64,000 nucleotides of DNA from assembly GCA_030272155.1 (NCBI GenBank), contig CP126192.1:6358501-6422500 (forward strand), read 5' to 3'. This document shows positions 28,501-38,449 of the stretch, piece by piece. The notes beneath the pieces are model-generated. The model had not been told where the DNA came from. It saw only the letters and a list, made by a program, of their open reading frames with translations, and did not search any database. The position numbers were made by a program, and so were the translations under genes. Numbering within the stretch: the stretch's first letter is position 1; every line of letters begins with the position of its first letter. Origin of the DNA: Tetradesmus obliquus (taxonomy: Eukaryota > Chlorophyta > Chlorophyceae > Sphaeropleales > Scenedesmaceae).

Positions 28501-30041
28501 AATACTACTTCAGCGGCTTGGTTTCAGCTGACAGCATCTTTCTGACATGTGGGAACTGCATGCCACCATGACTACCTCAGGGACCCCAAAGGTGCGCTGC
28601 TATGTTTGATATCTGTTTCAGTGCATGCACCTCCTGTGACTGCATCTCTGATTCTGTAGCAAAATGCACCGAACACCTCTCGTTCTTTGCATTCAACTCA
28701 AGTGGCTGCGCACCTTTCGGGTCCCTGAGGTAGCCCATGGTGGCAGGCAGGTTCTGCAGGTGCTTCATGTTGGTGTCCAGGCTGCTGCTGAGGAAGCTGG
28801 CCAGCTGCGGGTTGACACCTTTGAGGCTGCCCTTGGCGGCATCAAACTTGACGGCCAGCTCCTTGGCCAGCAGCGTGTTGACCTTGCCAATGGCCTGCAA
28901 CACAAGGTGCAGCAACAAATAATGGGCACAGTGAGTCTAATGTGTTGCATCCACCAGTTCAACTGTGTTTGGTTATTGACAGCCAGCTCCTTGGCCAGCA
29001 GCGTGTTGACCTTGCCGATGGCCTGCCGCACAAGGTGCATGAAGAGACGACGGGCACAGTGAGCCTAATGTGTTGCATCCACCAGTCATCTGTGTTTGCT
29101 TGGCAGCCAGCTCCTTGCAGCCCTTGAAGGTAGGCACTGCACACAACTGGGTGTTCATGGATCCACACAATTGTTGTTAGCATGTCCGACACTGTCAGTT
29201 GTTGGCAGCATGGTTCCGAAAGGACATGGTTCTGCTGAGCAAGGCACTCCAGCGCCAGCGGCAACGGCAGCGACTCTGAAGCGCACCCACATGCCCTAGC
29301 TGCGTGTCTTGGGCATGTGCACCACACACGACACTGTGCCAGACCGCATCACAAACATTCATGCAACCACCCAGCTGCATGCCTCACCTGGGTGATGAGG
29401 TCCTGCTCAATCTGTGCAGCGCGGTAGCCCGCCCTCACAAGCACGTCCACATCAACGTTCTCAGCAGAAGGCACAGCCTTCTTCACCACAGTCTTCATCG
29501 TGTCTGCGGCGGCGCCAGCGCCGGAGAATGCGGCAACATCGCCTTCCTTGTCTGGAGCAAACAGGGGGCCGGCAGTCTCGCCACACAGCCACAGCTCCCA
29601 TCCTGTGAGCTTCAGTGGGCGCCTAGTTGCAGCAGGAGAGACAAGAAACAAACAGTTTTGAGCGATATTCAAGATATGACAGGTTGAAGCATATTTTGCA
29701 GCAGAGCAGCGACCGCCAATGCAGAATGACTAGCGGCACGAGCTGCTTCAAAGCGCAAAAGCAGCATTCCATGCCTGCTTTTTCACACACACCAGCGCAA
29801 GCACGCACACAGCTTTAATGAGTTGGAGCAGACACAGTTCAACTAGCAGCAGCCGGTAGTGTGCTGTGGCGGCTGTGGGCCCACCTGCTGGCATCTCCAT
29901 CTGCCTTGTCAGTAACAGTCAGCGTCCACACGCCCCTGCTGCCGCCATCTCCTGCCTCGGTGCCGTTGCCCTCCAGCAGTGCCCTGAAAGGCTGCGCGGG
30001 GCGGTACACGGAGCTGTAGGGGGCCACAGACTGGCCACAGC

Positions 30042-30072
<31 letters not shown>

Positions 30073-32212
30073 TGACAGCGGCAGCAGCAGCAGCAGCAGC
30101 GGCAGCGGCAGCGGCAGCAGCAGGGACCTTGTCATGCTTGTGTTCAAAAGCATGCCACGAGCTTACACCAAGCAACAGTGCGAAGATTTTGAGGCCTTGA
30201 ACGGATAGGGCAACACACTAGTTGGCAGGCAGCCGATCATAAGCCTGCAATCGTGAATATGTGCGTGAGTACACACAAGGTTCGGTAGGCACCCCAGCAT
30301 GCTTTAACTCAACCGCTGCCCTGCATACCACGCCGACAGGCGCCATGCTGGGTGCATATACCTTATCGTCTGTCTCTACCAGCCTCTGTAACATTCACTT
30401 CAAGTACACCACACCTCAACCATTGCCGCATCAGCCGCCGTGCATGTGTCACTCACCGCATCCACATGAGGCTGGGCGCGCAGTCACTACCGGACATTTG
30501 ACTGTCTCCAACAGCCTCGGTAACAGTGTTACCAGTATACAAGCACCTGAACAACGACAGACGCAGCCGCTGTGTACATTTCACTCACCATCCACGGGCA
30601 TGAGGCTGGGCGCGTAGTAACTGAAGATTATCTGATGTCTACCAGGCCCCGAAACAGTACATTTTGACAAATTTTCTGCTGGGTTATCACAGCCGCAGAT
30701 GTCAAGCGCACCTCACTCGCCACGTCTAGGGGCATGAGGCTGGGCGCACAGCCACAGTCCATTGTCCGACCATGTAATCCAGCCTCTACAACAGTAACAT
30801 CAATATTCAACCGCAGTGCATGCCCCACTCACCGCATCCACGGGCATGAGGCTGGGCGCGTTCAGCCAACATCCAACATTTGACTGTGTGATCAGCAGCT
30901 GTAACACTAAATTCAAGCAATTTACCCCGTGCGTGCCCCACTCACCACGTCCACAGGCATGAGGCTGGGCGCGTAGTCACTGAAGATAGTCTGCACCAAA
31001 TTGGCGCCACCAGCAGCACCAAAGGCAGCGGACTTCACGGTTGTCTTGGCCTTCTGGCCGGCGGTGCCAGCAGCTGTCAGCGTCACCTGCAGAAAGAAAT
31101 GTGTGTGCTTGTGGTGTGAAACGAGTGTACGTTGTGTCTGCGGGGTGTTGAAGCTCGTACCATGAGCACTGCATGGAGGCATGCATGCAGCAAGGCATGC
31201 CAACCTCTTAGTTACAGCATGCCAGCAGGAATGCTGTATCCAAGGTGCTAGAGCAAGCTGCGTTGATTCACCCAGAGACAACAACACGGCAGCACGTCCA
31301 CCGAACGGACGTCACAGCACCAGGTGTGCTCTCCTAGCTGCCTTCGTGCTAGTGATAATGCAACCCCAGGGAGCCTAGGACTGAGTCAAAGCAGCACACC
31401 ACGACACAGTACCACCAAAAACCACTTTCACCTCCAGAGCCGCCACAGCAACCATGCAAGCCAAGCAAGCCCAGGATCAAATCAAAGCAGCACACCACGA
31501 AACACAGTACCACAAAAAAAACAATCTCACCTCCAGGGCCGCCACGTCAGGGTGCTGCACTTGCAGGATGAGCGAAACATCTGTGACATCAGCAGCAGCA
31601 GCAACCTTGAGGCTGCTGCGCACGTGGCCAAAGGTGGTGGCGCTGGCAGTGTTGTTGGCGATGTGCACCCTGCAGGAGATTCGGGGGCTCTCCTCAGCAC
31701 CCATGGGTGCCCGGGTGACATTGCCAGCAGCAGTGCTGTTGGTATCAGCTGCCGCTGCTGCTGCTGCCGCGGTGTTTGCGGCGTCCTGCAAGGAACACAA
31801 CAGTTTATGCATGGTGTGATTTGGGTGTGCTGTTGTGCAAGCTGCGAGAGCAGCTCCAGACGCAGTAGTTCCACTGATGCAGGAGTCTGCCTGGGCTGTT
31901 TGATCAAACTCCCTGAGTACGCACTTTGGCCCTGACTGGTGGTGCGGAAACAATGTGCTGCAGAGTACTACAGTGCTTGCAGGCATAAGATTTCCTGTGT
32001 TGCAAAATGACTCTGTGTTCATCTGTTCAAAAATAAATCAACATATCTTCATGAGTTGGTTTGGTGAGTGTCTGGTTTTGTGAGCCAACGTCCTGCAAAG
32101 ACCACCCAGCAGCAGCAGTCACCTGTGCCTGTGCTCCTAGCATGCTGATCAAAAATACACATGACAGTGCCAGCAGCATATGCTGCTGCCAGCAGCGACT
32201 GCGTCGCTGCAT
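19264..32212 (-). CDS. Large secreted P-domain (P/Homo B) protein with long helical tail, 1731 aa, 19 exons
   Basis: Exons, 5' to 3': 32212-32123, 31785-31531, 31086-30946, 30030-29885, 29622-29388, 28894-28714, 28256-28035, 27544-27393, 26283-26013, 25403-25240, 24908-24751, 24423-24297, 23959-23783, 23531-23211, 22921-22568, 22344-22123, 21874-21251, 20938-20606, 20286-19264; all phases fit. Residues 1-30 are a signal peptide ending GAQAQ. Residues about 50-228 match the P/Homo B domain of proprotein convertases: a beta-rich start (VSLILQVQHPDVAALEVTL), TIFSDYAPSLMP, SSVYRPAQPFRAL and the hallmark GVWTLTVTDKADGD (195-208). No subtilisin catalytic domain precedes it. The remaining 1,500 residues are mostly amphipathic helices with many N-glycosylation sequons, a Ser-Pro-rich linker near residue 1210 and a Lys/Asp/His-rich KKHDKK linker near 1416-1500. 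Probably an extracellular-matrix or wall protein (inference). In-frame ATGs at 32254 and 32179 are alternative starts. Confidence 0.8.
22346..22412 (-). repeat. (CTG)n acceptor tract in the P-domain gene
   Basis: On the minus strand this is about 20 CTG units ending at CTGCAG, the acceptor of the exon that starts at 22344. A second run at 22511-22557 lies just inside the preceding donor side. Confidence 0.9.
24126..24224 (-). repeat. 24-bp minisatellite in an intron of the P-domain gene
   Basis: Four nearly identical units of CAGCTGGGGGCACAGCTGCA followed by GCAA, about 70 bp beyond the donor at 24296. Each unit holds two CAGCTG palindromes. Confidence 0.9.
25085..25600 (-). repeat. Duplicated head and tail of the P-domain gene exon at 25240-25403
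   Basis: The exon end with donor (plus-strand ACTCACCGCCCTGAAGCGCT at 25235) has a copy at 25085. The exon head with acceptor (plus-strand GTTGGACAGGTCGGCTGTGT near 25390) has a copy near 25553. Both ends of one exon are therefore copied outward into the flanking introns. Confidence 0.85.
25889..26420 (-). repeat. Duplicated head and tail of the P-domain gene exon at 26013-26283
   Basis: The tail with donor (CTCACCTGCGGAGCGTGCCA at 26009) recurs at 25889. The head with acceptor (CGTAGCGCTGCGGGG near 26277) recurs near 26379, together with the following GAGCAGGAGGCAAA block. Confidence 0.8.
26697..27430 (-). repeat. Five-fold array of one exon tail plus donor (P-domain gene)
   Basis: The end of the exon at 27393-27544 (coding AIRLAIFATPI, then GTGAGT) recurs four times in the following intron, at plus-strand positions starting near 27213, 27033, 26919 and 26697. 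Each copy retains the coding-like stretch and GTGAGT. Linked flanks (GAGCAGCCACAGCAGTTGGA, ACATGCATACAAACGTGCTG) are also repeated. Unit spacing varies from 115 to 220 bp. Confidence 0.9.
27484..27770 (-). repeat. Three-fold copies of one exon head plus acceptor (P-domain gene)
   Basis: The head of the exon starting at 27544, with its acceptor and about 50 bp of preceding intron, recurs around 27604-27690 and, more diverged, around 27712-27765. Shared core on the plus strand: GAGTCGCCCCAGCC, then GAGGCCAGGGTATTGCTCTG. Confidence 0.88.
28571..28733. repeat. Inverted copy of an exon tail (P-domain gene)
   Basis: The minus-strand exon end at 28714 (CTACCTCAGGGACCCGAAAG, then GTGCGC) has a near-identical copy on the opposite strand at about 28572-28597. 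The arms are about 26 bp with about 105 bp between them. Confidence 0.8.
28840..29125 (-). repeat. Duplicated exon head plus acceptor (exon starting at 28894)
   Basis: The first part of this exon with about 60 bp of upstream intron is repeated at about 28980-29086, sharing GCCAGCTCCTTGGCCAGCAG and GTCTAATGTGTTGCATCCAC or close variants. A shorter third copy lies near 29103. Confidence 0.88.
30045..30120 (-). repeat. Triplet-rich tract upstream of the acceptor at 30031
   Basis: On the minus strand, CTG and CCG runs precede the acceptor CTGTGGCCAG of exon 4 of the P-domain gene. Confidence 0.8.
30450..30972 (-). repeat. Five-fold array of one exon tail plus donor (P-domain exon 3)
   Basis: The end of the exon at 30946-31086 with its donor (plus-strand CACTCACC, then CATGAGGCTGGGCGCG) recurs at about 30451, 30590, 30714 and 30828, in addition to the real one at 30940. 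The third copy has GCGAGT in place of GTGAGT at the donor; the others keep a GT donor. Spacing is 110-140 bp. Confidence 0.9.
31385..31550 (-). repeat. Duplicated exon-2 tail plus donor (P-domain gene)
   Basis: The exon-2 end (plus-strand CACCTCCAGGGCCGCCAC near 31528) recurs at 31429. The adjoining intron segment TCAAAGCAGCACACCACGA is repeated at 31387 and 31482. Confidence 0.82.
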
Positions 32213-32997
32213 TCTGCGTTCCTGCCGCTGCTGTTGCGAAGGGTCGTTGCACACAGGCTGTTCCTGGATGCTGCAGCACGGCCTTGCCGTTCTAGCAGTT
32301 CTTTAAACAGCAGCTGTACACAACTGGCAGCGCACGGCTTGAACAATGCGGTAGATCGGGCAACCATTTTGCCTGACCAGCGACCAAACAAATTGATGCA
32401 GGCTTGGACTATGCGACGGCAGTGGCTAGCAGCTTGATCGCGTCCAGCGACCTCGATGGGACGAACTGTACTGCTCTGCGTCAATCGCGTTGTAGCTGTC
32501 AAAAACGAAACTTCAACATTACATTATAGATTGTATGAATCGCTGGTGTAGATGCAATGACGTGGCCGTTGTGTTGCCAAGCGTCTTAGGGTTTGCGTCA
32601 GGCAACAAACAAGGCAACAGGTTTGAACCTGTTTACTGAGGAGCAGGAATTGATAGTGGTGGAAGCTTCCAGGGAGTGTTGTTATACGGTCTGGCGATGT
32701 ACATGTTCACCTCGGCACTTCTCCTGAAAACATGCATTGGACATCACACTCATTGACAGCAACCTTATTTCATGCGCTGCATCACGTCCTGAAACTCAAA
32801 CCGTACGGAAAATCAGCTTAACAACCTGCAGTTTTGTTCAACATGCATTTATCTTACACACGCCGCGGTGCATGGCCCCAGAACCAGAGTGACCTGTCAC
32901 TTTGCCAAAGTCTGTGTAACTGATTACACCCACCCATAACTCTGCAGAGCAAGCTGTGCATCAGTGGTGTCCGAAGGGGTCGTCCGAACACTTCAAA
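32213..32997. promoter_or_regulatory. Divergent upstream region of the P-domain and ureidoglycine aminohydrolase genes
   Basis: 785 bp separate the two start codons. No open frame with splice support lies inside, and 32500-32900 is less GC-rich than the flanking genes. The region must hold both promoters. No specific element is claimed. Confidence 0.45.
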
Positions 32998-35533
32998 ATG
33001 TCAAAAGTCTGGGGTCCCGCGCTGCTCCTGGTTGCCTGCCTTGGGGCAGTGCTGTGTGAGCAGACGAGCACCGAACACAGCATTAGCCCATTGGCAATGC
33101 TGAGCTTGCAACTAAACAAATATCTGCATCTGCAGGTGACAATCAATGCGAGAACCCAAAGAAAGACGCGCAGTACAGCTACGAGCACGTGTTTTCGTCA
33201 GCAAGGGACAAAGGTGTCGATTTCTGGGGTGAGCAACGACCTGAATAGCACAAAATCAGCCGAATTTGTGGTCTCAACACTCACGTGATAGATTTTGCCT
33301 GCAGATCTGCCCGGTTACAGCAGGAGTGTGTATGCAGAGGACCATGCCCTGCTCACACCAGAGTCACGCGTCTGGGCCCCTAACACATACGGCTGGTGAG
33401 AGCAGCAAGCAGCCACAGCATGCCCATCACAGCTTGTACTTGCGATTTGCGCTGCAAGGACCATTGGGAAGCCAGCCAGTACCTGACATGGTCTCCTGCT
33501 GTAACTGCTACAATGCTGCTGCTAAAGTTCATGTTGCTGCTGCTGCTTGCTTGCTCCTCCTCTGCACTCACCTCACAGGCATAACAGCATGACGGCACAC
33601 CTCATTACCCCTGCCAAAGGGCCACACTTCACCATGTATCTGGTGCAGATGAAGCAGGACAGCAAGGCCTCACAGCTAGACCCGAAGGTGGAGAGGTGCG
33701 GGTGCTATAGCAGCATCAAGAGGAGACCCCATGCTGCTTCAGACAACTTCAGCTAGCTGTAGTACTGCTGAGGCCCTGGAATGCAGCACAAGCAGCAGCA
33801 GCAAAGGAGAGTGCGCCGTACGTAACACAAACGCCAGGAGCACCAGCAACAGCCGTGGTATCACAGGCACGGGTGGAGCACGTGCCTTTAGCTACAGCCA
33901 GCAGAGGCAGCAGGGCGCATGGCAGCCTGCGATGTTCGCCTATGATTGCTGTATACACGCCGCAGTGTCCGCACTTGGCAGCTGCAGCCAGGAAGGCAGC
34001 AACACCACCTCAGCTGGCCAGCTGAGCCACGGCAGTGCTGGCTTTGCAAAAAACACCCAAACTGCGCCTGTTCCTGTGCCGCCTCCCCTGCAGGTTTGTG
34101 TTTGTGGTGGAAGGCAATGTGCAGGTCAAGCATGATGGCAAGGCTATTGACCTAGCAGCCAACGACTACGCATACTTTCCACCTGGATCGAATGACACGT
34201 GAGCTGCTCCAGGACACTAAGGGCCTACATGCAGCACAACAGCAACAGCTAGGGCAACTACAGCCCATCATGCGTCTCCACCAAACACAAACAAGCAGGC
34301 ACAACATCACTGATTTGAACCCTTGCTGCTGCAGGGCTGCTTGCATGTAGCTGCCACACGCACGCCATTCAGCTGCTGGGCTGATGCCAGAATTGTCCTG
34401 GCCAGATGCTGACTGTTGACAGAAAGTTGGCATATGCTGTCTGCCGCAACATGACGTGCGCTGATTGCCTGTGCTGGGATGCTTTGCAGGCTGACATCCG
34501 CAAAGGGTGCTGGCTTGTGTGTGTTTGAGCGTGTATATAGTAAGAAGGTGAGCCACTGCGCAGTTGCACAGTCGGATCCTCGGTGCAAAACTCTAGTCCG
34601 CGTGGTACCAGCAAGTTTGACACACATACGCGCATACATAACCTACTGCTATACCCCTGCATTGGCTGCTCGCATTGTACAAGCAGATTCAGCATATGTC
34701 GTTGTGCTTGCTTATGCGTCTGTGCAGTCGCCGCTGCTGCCTGACTGTGCCCTGCAACATCTTTGTGTGTCCGCTTTCACGCAGGGCAAGCCAGCCTTCC
34801 AACACGGCACTACAGATGACCGCCCTGTACTGCCTGTTGCGCCTGAAGTCTTCGTGCTGCGGAAGCTGCTCCCTGCAAGCGATGAGTTTGATTTCAACAT
34901 CCACGTGATGGACTTTGAGCCGGGGCAGTACCTGTATGTGAAGGAGATCCACTACAACCAGCACGGGCTGCTGCTGCTGCAGGGGCAGGGCATCTACCGG
35001 CTGGGCAACAATTGGTGCGTGTGTGATTGCAGGCGTGCTGCAGCTGTAGAGACACAGTGTGCACGCGCAGGGCATGTGCTTGCATTCTGTGCATGACGGA
35101 ATGGGCTCCATGTAGAGCTGTGAGTGAGCCATGAAGGAGGAGGTGAGATTGCCGCGGTACAGCAGGCATGCAGGCCGCTACATCTAAATAGATGATTCCA
35201 AACATGGTAAAAGCATGACTGCGCACTACATCTGCTGCCCTGTGCACGTGCTTCCCCACAGCATGTCTTGCCTGCCACAGTAAACATGGCGTCTGAATGC
35301 ATACGCACAGCTCTGCATGCCAGTGACTGCTAGGCAGCAGCCTGTGTTGCTGCCATGTTACATTGCTGAAATGGTTTTTGGGCCCTGGCTGCTGCTGCAG
35401 GTACCCTGTGCAGGCCGGCGATGCCATCTGGATGCCGCCGTTTGTGCTGCAGTGGTATGCGGCACTGGGCAACCAGAACAGCCGCTACCTGCTCTACAAG
35501 GACACCAACCTGGACCCGCTGCTGTCTCCCTGA
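32998..35533 (+). CDS. UGLYAH: (S)-ureidoglycine aminohydrolase (bicupin, Mn-dependent)
   Basis: Converts (S)-ureidoglycine to (S)-ureidoglycolate and ammonia in purine/allantoin nitrogen recycling; in plants it is an ER enzyme. Exons: 32998-33055, 33136-33228, 33305-33395, 33579-33695, 34094-34198, 34490-34547, 34785-35014, 35401-35533; phases agree and give 294 residues, close to the plant enzyme. A signal peptide ([17 protein letters not shown]) supports the start and secretory-pathway entry. The N-terminal cupin carries [15 protein letters not shown] and the C-terminal cupin [18 protein letters not shown]. Glu228, His230, His234 and Gln268 occupy the positions of the plant Mn ligands, with constant spacing. 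[19 protein letters not shown] and [10 protein letters not shown] near the C terminus are family-diagnostic. All key residues are intact. It is divergent from the P-domain gene and convergent with the Rieske-oxygenase fragment. Confidence 0.95.
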
Positions 35534-36673
35534 TTCACAACAAATGCAGACCGTTCTTACAGATAAATGTTTACAGTTTAAGTACATGGAAGCATTGTAA
35601 AAAAGCTGCAGCCATGTGCATGCATGACGTCATCGTGACCACGCACTGTCCTGAGGCGCCAAGCAGCACCTTCAGTCGTTGACCACTTGTTCCTTTGAGT
35701 GCTGTGTCCGATAGGCTCGCAATCAAATCTCTGTGTCCGACTCTTACGTTCTGCGACTGAATTGAAGCGTGTAACTACACACAGCATTGCGTCCTGCCTG
35801 CATGCACTGCTGCAGCCTGCCAGGCTGGTCTGTGTGAGGAAGATAATGACTGCTGTACACTGCGTCCTGGTCATAGTTTATGTTGGAAAACATGCTATAC
35901 GATTCAGGGGCAGGTTTGCTGCAGCCCATACGTCCGCTGCGAGCATCAAGCATAGGAGCTGTCGCTCAGTGCAGTGACCTGGCAGTGACTGCCGTGAAGA
36001 TGTCAGTGACACGTCACACTGACGTCGTGTGACAGGCTTACAGTGCAGCTGCAATAATTGCTCTGCAGCAACCACAGTCTGCTGCAAGCAATAAGAAAGT
36101 ACAGCTCTAACACCGACACTAAAATACAACTGGTAGTCATCCCCCTGGGGGTCGCTGGCACAGTGTACACCAGTGCCAAGAAGCTCCTGAAGGAATCACT
36201 AGGCGTCTTGTCCCCAGCACTGGACACTCTGCTGCGCAACCTGCATCTCCATGCCGTTCGATCACTCAATGTGATAAGATACAGGCGCATCAAGATGGAC
36301 ACTCGTCTTGGCAAGCAATTGTGCCAACAAAGCCAAGCAGCAGGTGATACCTGTGTAACACAGCGAAACCATCTCTCCCGCAGCAGAACCATTAGCCATT
36401 GTTCCTGTGTGATCTTCTCAGCTGTTGATGATACAGGGCACTTGTGATCGAACAACCAAGCAACTGCAACCTGCCATGCTCAGCAAGTGGTGCACAGCCA
36501 AGGTGGCACGCTGCACTGCTGCACATAATGCAAACCCCCTTACATCTGCCCCGCAACCGCAATCTGTGCACGAATCAGACAGCCATGCATCAATCAAGCC
36601 AGCACTCACAGCGCTAACACAACAGCATTCGCCTTGAAGCACTGCTAATCGTGCTGTGCGCTGCAGTCATCGC
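35534..36673. other. Convergent 3' regions, no gene supported
   Basis: Holds the 3' ends of the aminohydrolase (+) and of the Rieske oxygenase fragment (-). A TTACA at 36540-36544 (TGTAA on the minus strand) sits about 130 bases after the minus-strand stop. No exon is supported. Confidence 0.5.
35596..35600 (+). terminator. TGTAA poly(A) signal of the ureidoglycine aminohydrolase gene
   Basis: TGTAA occurs 63 bases after the stop codon, followed by an A run; this is the algal consensus at a plausible distance. Confidence 0.45.
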
Positions 36674-36839
36674 TCAACAGCCATTCCCCACACTACGCTC
36701 AATGGTTGTCAGCATGGCTGAACTCGACATACTCAAACTGAGCAATCTCCTGCTCTGCTGCTGCAGCAGCTTTCTTCGAAACCAAGCAGCAGCACCCATC
36801 AAACCAGGCCTTACCACACCAGCCACCAGCCCTACACTC

Positions 36840-36893
<54 letters not shown>

Positions 36894-37514
36894 CTAGCAG
36901 CAGCCTGCGCTGCTGCCAGCTGAAGCACGCCAGGCGCAACAACACTAGCCAGCACATCAACCAGTGCAGCCAGCAGTAGCGAGCTAGCCGTCTTTGCAGC
37001 AGCCAGCTTCTGCTTTACCTCCTGCAGCGCTTTCTGGCACACCACACAGTGCTGCGTGTGCTGCCGGTACCTATTAAGCAGCTGCTGCTGCGGCAGGCGG
37101 GGCGCTGCCGCGGCTTCTGCTGATAGCGAGAGGAGGGCGGCGGCTGGCTGCTCTGCGCCGCTTTTGCTGTTGCGCAGCGGCAGCTGCAGCGCCTTCTCTG
37201 CCCACCGCCGGCCTGCGTTCAGACCAAAACCAAATTGAAGAACTTAGAGCAAGCTATCGGTGAGGTGGGGTGCCGTTGCGCTCCGTAAGCCGTAAGACGT
37301 CTCTGGATATAACTTGAGAGAGTTGGCGTTCAAAGGTGTGCATTGTGTTCTACGGTGCTCACTCTCCTTTTCTGGTCTCAGACCATGTGTTCAACCTGTT
37401 GTGGCTCATACCATCCAAGATGGTGCCAGGACCCACATGTAACTATCCTCTCTCAAACATCATTTAGCAGCCGCCAGCCCAAATTCAAGCAGAGGTATTG
37501 CTAGCAACTTCGTC

Positions 37515-37625
37515 CACCTGCATGCTGAGGCCAAGCTGCATGCTGAGGCCAAGCTGCATGCTGAGGCCAAGCTGCATGCTGAGGCCAAGCTGCATGCCGC
37601 GGCCAAGCTGCATGCTGAGGCCAAG
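37515..37625. repeat. 18-bp minisatellite in an intron of the oxygenase fragment
   Basis: About six units of CATGCTGAGGCCAAGCTG with one CCGCGG variant. Confidence 0.9.
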
Positions 37626-37767
37626 CAGAACCGCTGCGAGCCATAATGCTAGTGCCAATTTGACGTCCATGCTGAGACCAAGCATAGCCACTGGGTTGAA
37701 GTTGCTGTCTAGCAGCTGCGCTGATAGCCAGACGAAACTGTTAGACGAGTAGCAAAGCACCCAGCCG

Positions 37768-37806
37768 CCGCCCCACCTGCGATGACAAGCCCGTCGCAGG
37801 GCCCAA
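37768..37806 (-). repeat. Copy of the middle exon tail plus donor of the oxygenase fragment
   Basis: The minus strand reads GCCCTGCGACGGGCTTGTCA, then TCGCAG|GTGGGG, matching the real exon end near 38039 (GCCCTGCGACAACCCCGTCA, then TTGCAG|GTGCGG). It lies about 250 bp downstream in the following intron. Confidence 0.8.
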
Positions 37807-38449
37807 GGAGTGTCTGACAACTGACAAGAGTCAAACAATCAAATTCCCAGTTTTTTTGAGGGATTATGAGCTAGCCGGTGTGTATAGAGTCAAACGGCAT
37901 GGCTTAGCTGTTCCTCCACCTTGCTCCAGTGGCTTTCACAACTGAAACATGCAACGTTGAGGTCAGAATAAAGGGCATGGCATCGAGGAAAAGGGAGAAA
38001 AAGATTCAACAGCAGACTAGCGGCGAAACACGCCGCACCTGCAATGACGGGGTTGTCGCAGGGCGCGGGCATGTAGTAGTCTTGCACCCAAAACGACTTG
38101 CCGCGCAGCGCCAGCTACCTGTCCTGCATGTTCAGGAACACCAGCAGCAGCAGCAGCAGCAGCAGCACACATAAGCATGCAACGCATACAGACACCCAGC
38201 TAGGCAGAGGCCGGCAGGCAACCATTTATGTAGGTTGACGTGCCATCAAATTTGCTGGCAACTGCTTTCAAAACACCAGTCACTGTCGCTGTCACATTTG
38301 TCTCATCTGTAGCCGCCGCTACTCACGCTGTCTTGGTCAAAGAGCTTGTTCATCTGCAGGTGGCTCTTGGAGCGCGGCTGGTTCTGTCAAGGAGAACCTG
38401 AGGCAGCAGTAACAGCAAAAGCAGCAGCAGCAGCACAGTTAGGCAAGCG

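Larger units (their letters stand above)
36674..38383 (-). pseudogene. C-terminal fragment of a pheophorbide a oxygenase/TIC55-like Rieske oxygenase, probably broken
   Basis: Family members are chloroplast Rieske non-heme-iron oxygenases (pheophorbide a oxygenase, TIC55, chlorophyllide a oxygenase relatives). Only the region after the catalytic domain is present. Pieces: 38383-38327 (SKSHLQMNKLFDQDS), 38114 or 38138 to 38039 (LALRGKSFWVQDYYMPAPC), 37212-36674. The last exon carries the family's CxxC in RYRQHTQHCVVCQKAL, then two hydrophobic segments separated by poly-Ala. No Rieske CxH..CxxH or iron ligands are found upstream before the opposite-strand gene begins. The conserved VFLNMQDR block at 38138-38115 reads in frame but is followed by TAG (38117-38115), and the base triplet before it is CTG rather than an AG acceptor. 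Splicing at the AG of that TAG would keep frame while losing the block. Pseudogene status is likely but not certain. Confidence 0.6.
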
